Assembly (NCBI RefSeq): GCF_017303275.1
Contig: NZ_JAFKOJ010000011.1
Location: forward strand, 62,001 to 126,000
DNA from: Bacillus sp. NTK034
GTDB taxonomy: Bacteria > Bacillota > Bacilli > Bacillales > Cytobacillaceae
Length of the DNA stretch: 64,000 nucleotides
Direction of reading: 5' to 3'
Under the pieces are notes generated by a model. The model did no database searches, was not told the origin of the DNA, and saw only the letters and a list, made by a program, of their open reading frames with translations. The first letter of the stretch is position 1. Each line of letters begins with the position of its first letter. The translations under genes were made by a program, and so were the position numbers. Positions 59,569-64,000 of this stretch are shown here, in pieces.

Positions 59569-60276
59569 TTAGCATATACAAGTCTTTCGCTTAACCCCAA
59601 CCCGGTCCTTCGACTCCACCTTCTCAATATATTCCTTTGCCAAAGGAACTTTACAGGCAGAGTTTCCGACGTCTACATGCACTTTTCCGATATGTTCAGC
59701 GACATTCTTCGCTTCCGCATTCAGGTCCGGTACATAAGAGCCCACTGAGATGACAAAGCCATTCATCACATACCGTACTCGGTTTTTTTCCTCATGAATG
59801 GTATTTTTAACTTTACTCAATAATGCTTTTATTTCGCTGACATCCAGCTGATTATCAGATGTGATTGATACATAATTGGAATAAGTGCTCCAGCCGCAGA
59901 CCGAAACCATTTCATCCTCTGATTTGATCCACTCCCGGGCCAGTTCAAGAGCATAATCACTTTCCGCTGCCACCTGGGCAACTGTATACTCCGCAGCCAT
60001 GTACCAATATGCCTTTTCAGCCCATTCCTGTAAAGTCTCCTTTGTCATAAGCCTCGGATTGACAGATAGTCCTGCCAAATACATCGCATCATGATTTCCT
60101 GATTCATATAATTGCAGTGCCAGGCCATGATCCTTCTTTGCAAACTTCACAAGCTTTTTTAAATCTCCAACCTTCACGCCAAAAAAGGGCTCCTTCGCCC
60201 CGTGATTCATAAAGATCCGCTTGGTCTGCTCTGTACCAAGCTCCTCAAGCTTTTGCATGATTTCTTCGTAAGTCAT
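59569..60276 (-). CDS. AlkD-like HEAT-repeat DNA alkylation repair family protein (copy 2)
   Basis: 235 residues from ATG 60276 (AAAGGGAGAG upstream), the same length as copy 1 at 17620. Block order is the same: LGTEQTKRIFMNHGAKEPFFGVKVGDLKKLVK, YESGNHDAMYLAGLSVNP, TYSNYVSITSDNQ..., and a basic C-terminus VGVKRKTCIC. It is more distant from copy 1 than expected for a recent duplication. Role in alkyl-base repair is inferred from the family only. Confidence 0.8.
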   Translation of the reverse strand: MTYEEIMQKLEELGTEQTKRIFMNHGAKEPFFGVKVGDLKKLVKFAKKDHGLALQLYESGNHDAMYLAGLSVNPRLMTKETLQEWAEKAYWYMAAEYTVAQVAAESDYALELAREWIKSEDEMVSVCGWSTYSNYVSITSDNQLDVSEIKALLSKVKNTIHEEKNRVRYVMNGFVISVGSYVPDLNAEAKNVAEHIGKVHVDVGNSACKVPLAKEYIEKVESKDRVGVKRKTCIC

Positions 60277-60372
60277 ATTCTCTCTCCCTTTCAAATAGCC
60301 ACCTCTTCATTATGGACCTTGATCATTAATATTAAGCAGGAACTTTGAGTGATTCTCAGATTAGCCTCCTAT

Positions 60373-60492
60373 TTACTCAATTAATTCCTCTACAAAGCTG
60401 AATTGAACTATATACAAAATAAAATAGGCTACAACCGAAGAGCTGATGCCCATTAAGTTCATTAACGAGGTGACATCATTCTTTTGGTTCAT
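60373..60492 (-). CDS. 39-residue single-span membrane protein overlapping upstream gene
   Basis: ATG 60492 overlaps the stop of the upstream gene (ATGA), a classic coupling. The product begins MNQKNDVTSLMNLMGISSSV, has one hydrophobic segment (SSVVAYFILYIVQFSFV) and ends VEELIE. AAGGATGG lies about 8 nt before the ATG. It stops at TAA 60373. Unknown family. Confidence 0.55.
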   Translation of the reverse strand: MNQKNDVTSLMNLMGISSSVVAYFILYIVQFSFVEELIE

Positions 60493-61088
60493 AGATCCAT
60501 CCTTATCTCCAGGTCTGTGGGCTGCTTCTTAAAAGGAGTTTTATACTCTTTGAAAATAAACTCCAGCCCGGATATATCATCTGGCAGAGGAGGAGATACA
60601 ACGAAATTGTGATTGATATGTCCGCTTGAACCTCCTCCGCCCGTTTCTCTTGTATCATATTCACCACTTATTTCAAGACTCCAGAAACTATGACGAAAAA
60701 ACCGATCTCTTTCATCTTCTGCGTCAGCTTCCCAATCAATATTAAAATTCACAACACTCGAATTCTCATATTGCCGAATAAAGTTGACTGAGTATATAGA
60801 CTTTTCTTTCTCAACTGACCTCGAAATCGGGATATACTTCTGGAAATTTACAGGCTCGACCTGCGGGCGGAAATGCTCATCATTTTCAAGCAGTCCGAAT
60901 AATGACCTTAGATAATCCTCATAAAGGCCATACTTTTCTGCCCAATCCGAAATCACTTCAAGCCGCGGATACCCAGGGTTATCAGATAATTCCTTCCGCT
61001 GCTTCAGCAAAGAACAGATCTTCTCGTCAATGGATAACAGTCTTTCATCATAATGCTCTGCAGGTCTTTCAAACGGCATTCTTTTCAC
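60489..61088 (-). CDS. Conserved-looking protein of unknown function
   Basis: 199 residues, soluble. N-terminal helical part (ERPAEHYDERLLSIDEKICSLLKQRKELSDN) resembles a chorismate-mutase-like helix hairpin, and a beta-rich C-terminal half follows (FWSLEISGEYDTRETGGGGSSGHINHNFVVSPPLPDDISGLEFIFKEY). The start is GTG 61088 with GGAGGAGTT upstream. I cannot name a family or assign function. It is the second gene of a group with a DUF2268-type lipoprotein (18 nt upstream) and the 39-residue protein. Confidence 0.7.
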   Translation of the reverse strand: MKRMPFERPAEHYDERLLSIDEKICSLLKQRKELSDNPGYPRLEVISDWAEKYGLYEDYLRSLFGLLENDEHFRPQVEPVNFQKYIPISRSVEKEKSIYSVNFIRQYENSSVVNFNIDWEADAEDERDRFFRHSFWSLEISGEYDTRETGGGGSSGHINHNFVVSPPLPDDISGLEFIFKEYKTPFKKQPTDLEIRMDL

Positions 61089-61106
61089 CCTAACTCCTCC
61101 TTCGTG

Positions 61107-62069
61107 CTACTGATAATTTTTTAAATACTGCCCCTCTTGAAAAATCCTTTCCGCATTCAAGGCTGTCCACTCTTCCGGAGTAGTAGCCGGATGCAGTTTG
61201 AGATAAGATTCTATCATCTTATAGCCTTCACTGTAGCCATAATGACGGGGAAGGGCCTGACCGCCCATTAAGATCTCCAGAGAGCGATTTAGATCATATG
61301 TATCCAGATCCCCTTCAATTTTGGCCCAAAAAGTTTTATTAAACATTGGGTCCACATGAGAAAAGGTGATATCTGGATAAACGAGTTTTTCAAACATCAC
61401 AGCTTTCCCTTCAAAAATGAGAGTATCCAGCACAGAAAAAGACATACCCATCTTTAAGTGTTTCTCAGTCCAGATACTGTGATGATATTCATGCGCTATG
61501 CCTGCTCTAATCATATCTTCTGTGTAAAATTCATTGTAAAAGACAGTAATCTTTCCAGCTCCTGCCGCGACCATTGTATTGGCATCTCCGGGATGTGAAG
61601 GAAAAACGCAAACTGCTGTTTCATTCTCCGAAGGTAAATAATCTGAGGATTTAAAAAGTGCTTCCTTAATGACAGCATTTGTTTTTTCTTCATCGATTTC
61701 GTTCAGAACTTTCGTAATTGAATCAGGGTTTTCAGGAGTCCAATTCAGCAGGCTATCTACCATGTGGAGGTGTTCTCCGTCCTTAAAGCAGGTGCTGTAG
61801 ACATTATTTATTATATTATTCTGATAAACTTCACCGGCAGCTTCAGGATTTTTTTCGAGCTGATCAATCAGAGAAGTATATAGCTTATAAGCGTGTACGA
61901 CTTTGTATTTCTGTTTTGTCTCCGGATGTTCAAATGAATAAACAATCTGTTCTTCAACTTGGTTTTCATCAGGTACATTGCTCGATTTATCCTTTTCGGA
62001 ACAGGAAGCCAATGTGAACAGTATCGTCAGCATCACTATAAATCTTGAAAAACACAAAACTCTTTTCAA
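61107..62069 (-). CDS. DUF2268-type zinc metalloprotease lipoprotein
   Basis: 320 residues. Signal peptide with lipobox ASC puts the lipidated Cys at residue 23. The motif AHEYHHSIW has HEXXH ligands His193 and His197, and Glu220 in TLIFEGKAVMF is a likely third ligand. Such predicted proteases (DUF2268) are extracytoplasmic in Firmicutes; substrate unknown. First gene of a group with the following two genes; it resembles the cytoplasmic HEFGH protein at 41464 in its HEXXH...EG layout but not in overall sequence. Confidence 0.82.
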   Translation of the reverse strand: MKRVLCFSRFIVMLTILFTLASCSEKDKSSNVPDENQVEEQIVYSFEHPETKQKYKVVHAYKLYTSLIDQLEKNPEAAGEVYQNNIINNVYSTCFKDGEHLHMVDSLLNWTPENPDSITKVLNEIDEEKTNAVIKEALFKSSDYLPSENETAVCVFPSHPGDANTMVAAGAGKITVFYNEFYTEDMIRAGIAHEYHHSIWTEKHLKMGMSFSVLDTLIFEGKAVMFEKLVYPDITFSHVDPMFNKTFWAKIEGDLDTYDLNRSLEILMGGQALPRHYGYSEGYKMIESYLKLHPATTPEEWTALNAERIFQEGQYLKNYQ

Positions 62070-62145
62070 ACCAACCCCTCCTGATCAAATATTCCTAAAT
62101 TAATTTTACCATAATATGGACATTCACTAGGTGACTCTCATAAAA

Positions 62146-62169
62146 AAACCTGCCCTCATTTACGGAGGC
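62146..62169 (-). terminator. Terminator upstream of the DUF2268 gene
   Basis: CCTGCC/GGCAGG stem; on the minus strand a seven-T run follows. It ends transcription from the small-protein genes around 62290-62600. Confidence 0.75.
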
Positions 62170-62443
62170 AGGCAGCATAAATCCCTGGACTTCACTCATC
62201 TTTATGCAAACATAAACCATTCCATAGCTATCAGATGTGACAGGTGTCTCCATCCAATCGCTAAATACATGGACAATCCCCATTCCGTTATTCAATAGAA
62301 GCCGTTCCATTCTCTAGGTAAAACATACCGCAGGGCTCTTTATCATATAAAATTGGATCATTATATACTTCTGTATTATTCATAGTATCCCGATTTATTT
62401 CTCCTTTCTATCTTCAAATGAAGTTTCACTTCTGGCTTCAATT

Positions 62444-62596
62444 TTATGGTTCCTTGCTGCTTTTCCCCACCAGCCCATAATCCAAGTCATCAATTGGGGT
62501 ATAGTTACTGCCTGATATGTCTCTTCTGGACTTAAACATCCGAAAAAGAATATATATCAGCAAACCTATTACTGCAGTTAATAAAATATAGCGCAC
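62444..62596 (-). CDS. 50-residue membrane protein
   Basis: GTG start at 62596 with a strong TTAGGAGGTGG site. The product begins MRYILLTAVIGLLIYILFRM, one membrane segment, then a polar tail with SNYTPIDDLDYG. The NYTPIDDL pattern resembles the DUF3951-type family of small Bacillus membrane proteins. Unknown role. Downstream, a 31-codon frame at 62288-62383 (MNNTEVYNDPILYDKEP...) has only a distant site and is doubtful. Confidence 0.6.
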   Translation of the reverse strand: MRYILLTAVIGLLIYILFRMFKSRRDISGSNYTPIDDLDYGLVGKSSKEP

Positions 62597-62900
62597 TCTG
62601 CCACCTCCTAACCGTTATTTCTTATATATCGATAGAAACAGTTCTTCACCCCAACACCATCCAAATACTGTAAATTAAATACTAACCTATCTAAACCAAC
62701 TTTTCTTCTAAAATTTAAGTGGATTTTCAATAAACTAAAAAACTCACACCAAAAATAGTAAAAACACTTAGATTATTTTGTTGCATTTTTTTACAAAAAA
62801 GGATAATTTTAAGTCATAAAGAATAATATGTTACATCTGCTGAATTGATGGCAGACCTTATAGCGAGAGAATATATTATGGAAAAAGGGGATTGAAACAT

Positions 62901-63155
62901 ATGCAAAAGTATAGAAGGAGAAACACGCCAGCTTTTACATTTTTAGCATACTTTACACTGATTGCCGGTGTTGGTCTGTTTCTTATCGGACTTTACAATG
63001 CTGATATGGAGCTTAATGAAAAAGGGTACTACATTGCCGTCATGCTTCTGGTGGCGGTCGGATCCATTTTGACTCAGAAAGTGACACGGGACAATGCCGA
63101 AGATGCGGAAATCATGGCAGAGCAGGAGCGCAGATCAGCTAAAATTGAACAATAA
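62901..63155 (+). CDS. YiaA/YiaB-family two-helix membrane protein
   Basis: 84 residues from ATG 62901 (AAAAAGGGGA about 9 nt upstream); a TTG at 62892 abuts the ribosome binding site and is unlikely. Two hydrophobic helices (AFTFLAYFTLIAGVGLFLIGLYNA and GYYIAVMLLVAVGSILTQK) match the YiaAB domain. A charged C-terminal tail follows (RDNAEDAEIMAEQERRSAKIEQ). Function unknown; linked to inner membrane stress in E. coli. Confidence 0.83.
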   Translation: MQKYRRRNTPAFTFLAYFTLIAGVGLFLIGLYNADMELNEKGYYIAVMLLVAVGSILTQKVTRDNAEDAEIMAEQERRSAKIEQ

Positions 63156-63208
63156 TACACAAGCTCAGAAATGCTTCTGGGCTTTTTCTTTTTATTAAAT
63201 AAAATGTG

Positions 63209-63238
63209 TTGACTTTAACACTTAAAAGCGTTTAAGAT
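63209..63238 (+). promoter_or_regulatory. Promoter of the T-box/phhA transcript
   Basis: TTGACT (63209-63214) and TAAGAT (63233-63238) with an 18-nt spacer. The palindrome CTTAAAAGCGTTTAAG (63221-63236) overlaps the spacer and the -10 box. Confidence 0.5.
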
Positions 63239-63244
63239 ATAAAG

Positions 63245-63490
63245 CATCCTAATACTTAAATGCTTTGAAGGAATTGAAGTAGTGGTATCCTCCCTGTTAC
63301 AGAGAGCTGGTGGTGCTGAAAACCAGTACAAAGGAGATCATGAATTACGTTTCTGGAGCTTCTTATTTCTTTTCTGAAATAAGACGGTTTAGCCGTTATT
63401 CTGTGAAGTGGTAAGTTATATACTTACAATCAGGGTGGTACCGCGAATAAATTCGTCCCTGCTGAATGAAAATTCAGCAGGGACTTTTTA
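63245..63490 (+). promoter_or_regulatory. T-box riboswitch leader (probable Tyr specifier)
   Basis: The leader has the T-box AGGGTGGTACCGCG (63432-63445) before a terminator stem, and upstream stem I features (GGAATTGAAGTAG, AGAGAGCTGG, CAGTACAAAGGAGA). The likely specifier sequence is the UAC codon in GAATTACGTTTCTGGAGC, which would read tRNA-Tyr. Uncharged tRNA pairs with the T-box and allows read-through. A tyrosine specifier fits the downstream phenylalanine hydroxylase, which makes tyrosine. Confidence 0.85.
63455..63490 (+). terminator. T-box leader terminator
   Basis: GTCCCTGCTGAAT/ATTCAGCAGGGAC stem with a GAAA-type loop, followed by TTTTTA. Confidence 0.9.
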
Positions 63491-63506
63491 TATCCATTTA
63501 CTTTCG

Positions 63507-63524
63507 CACTCAAAAGCGTTTAAG
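63507..63524. repeat. Second copy of the CACTnAAAAGCGTTTAAG element
   Basis: CACTCAAAAGCGTTTAAG here and CACTTAAAAGCGTTTAAG at 63219-63236 differ at one of 18 positions. This copy lies between the T-box terminator and the phhA ribosome binding site. Confidence 0.6.
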
Positions 63525-63554
63525 CATGAAAACTAATAAAAGGAGACCTACCAA

Positions 63555-64000
63555 ATGAAGAAATCGATTCCCCTGCACTTACGCCCTTTTACAGCCCAGC
63601 AGCATTACAATGCTTACAGTCCCATTGACCATGCGGTTTGGAGATATGTGATGAGGCAAAATCATCATTTCCTTGAGGACATCGCCCATGATGCATTCAC
63701 TTCAGGTCTGAAGTCATCCGGCATTTCCATCGACAGCATTCCACGGGTAAGTGAAATGAACGATCATTTAGATAAAATCGGCTGGGGGGCTGTCATTGTC
63801 GACGGATTGATTCCCGGCACAGCGTTTTTTGATTTTCAAGCGCATGGCATCCTTCCTATCGCAACGGATATACGCCAGAAGACCAATATCGAATACACAC
63901 CCGCTCCTGACATTCTCCATGAAGCGGCGGGGCATGCACCGATTTTATTTGATGAAACCTACTCAGAGTTTGTTAAATTAATAGGGAATATCGGAGCTAA
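63555..64000 (+). CDS. phhA: Aromatic amino acid hydroxylase (phenylalanine 4-monooxygenase), 5' part
   Basis: The frame starts ATG 63555 (AAAGGAGACC upstream) and runs off the window after 148 codons. The N-terminus (MKKSIPLHLRPFTAQQHYNAYSPIDHAVWRYVMRQ) and the iron-ligand motif ILHEAAGHAPIL (His122, His127) identify the pterin-dependent family. The enzyme converts phenylalanine to tyrosine. Bacillus members are longer than proteobacterial PhhA, so the remainder is outside the window. It is regulated by the T-box leader and possibly by the paired CTTAAAAGCGTTTAAG-type palindromes. Confidence 0.92.
   Translation, partial: MKKSIPLHLRPFTAQQHYNAYSPIDHAVWRYVMRQNHHFLEDIAHDAFTSGLKSSGISIDSIPRVSEMNDHLDKIGWGAVIVDGLIPGTAFFDFQAHGILPIATDIRQKTNIEYTPAPDILHEAAGHAPILFDETYSEFVKLIGNIGA

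Noticed and set aside
62095-62310. 71-codon minus-strand frame (MERLLLNNGMG...)
   Set aside because: A strong terminator lies inside it, no ribosome binding site precedes it, and it overlaps another frame; kept only as a possible remnant.
1-64000. CRISPR array, tRNA, rRNA, prophage or insertion sequence
   Set aside because: No regularly spaced repeats, no cloverleaf or rRNA sequence, and no transposase, integrase or phage structural gene was seen.

Overview
The window is a stretch of low-GC (roughly 40 percent by eye) Gram-positive chromosome. Bacillus-type ribosome binding sites (AAGGAGG-like), TTG/GTG starts, Rho-independent terminators, a tyrosine-type T-box, catabolite-response (CRE) sites and sporulation-linked genes (cwlJ-like hydrolase, sigma-K-like promoters) point to a spore-forming Bacillaceae, perhaps near Cytobacillus/Mesobacillus; the genus is my inference. 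I see no rRNA, tRNA, CRISPR array, prophage or insertion sequence. It reads as ordinary accessory chromosome made of short operons, mostly on the minus strand.

0-10.8 kb: the 3' end of a threonyl-tRNA synthetase, a stand-alone cREC receiver domain, a minus-strand catabolic operon (membrane transporter plus two M20 amidohydrolases) under a promoter with an upstream CRE, a GNAT enzyme, a secreted glycerophosphodiesterase, and a complete inducible beta-lactamase system (lipoprotein class A enzyme, divergent blaR1-blaI, two BlaI-type operators at the enzyme promoter). 10.9-21.3 kb: a ROK regulator-MFS-acetyltransferase operon with a near-perfect 40-bp palindrome at its promoter, a DIP1984-type gene followed by a candidate structured RNA, a MarR-GNAT fusion, PhzF, an AlkD-like HEAT protein, peptidase E, a HAD phosphatase and a drug-type MFS pump.

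21.6-30.9 kb: a sugar locus. A membrane-anchored sugar-binding sensor, a LytS/YesM-type kinase and a YesN regulator overlap one another by 4 nt and are followed by a XylF-like binding lipoprotein. Just upstream lies a ChvE-MmsA-MmsB type ABC importer with a CRE. This matches the XylFII-LytS-YesN three-component xylose system known from clostridia. 31-42.5 kb: TerC-type Mn exporter, Mn catalase, erythromycin-esterase homologue, paired SMR pumps, a PTS-nanE-rpiR amino-sugar cluster, a frameshifted terD, chaB and a small-membrane-protein/metalloprotease pair. 42.5-51 kb: Lrp/EamA divergent pair, CwlJ-like hydrolase, small membrane proteins, an Rrf2-Spx-IDEAL cluster whose three genes share four identically spaced TGTAA-N9-TTACA sites, a MocR regulator and a cupin.

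51-64 kb: an ABC-2 exporter and a LytTR-DUF3021 operon that share a 51-nt upstream element at identical distance from the -10 box, YfmQ-like and VanZ-like genes, a serine hydrolase, a second cupin behind a sigma-K-like promoter, a second AlkD-like paralogue, a DUF2268-type lipoprotein protease group, and finally a T-box leader in front of phenylalanine hydroxylase, which runs off the end.

Several genes of 34-52 codons (10909, 42316, 45943, 60373, 62444) were found by reading for ribosome binding sites and are easily missed by automated calling.
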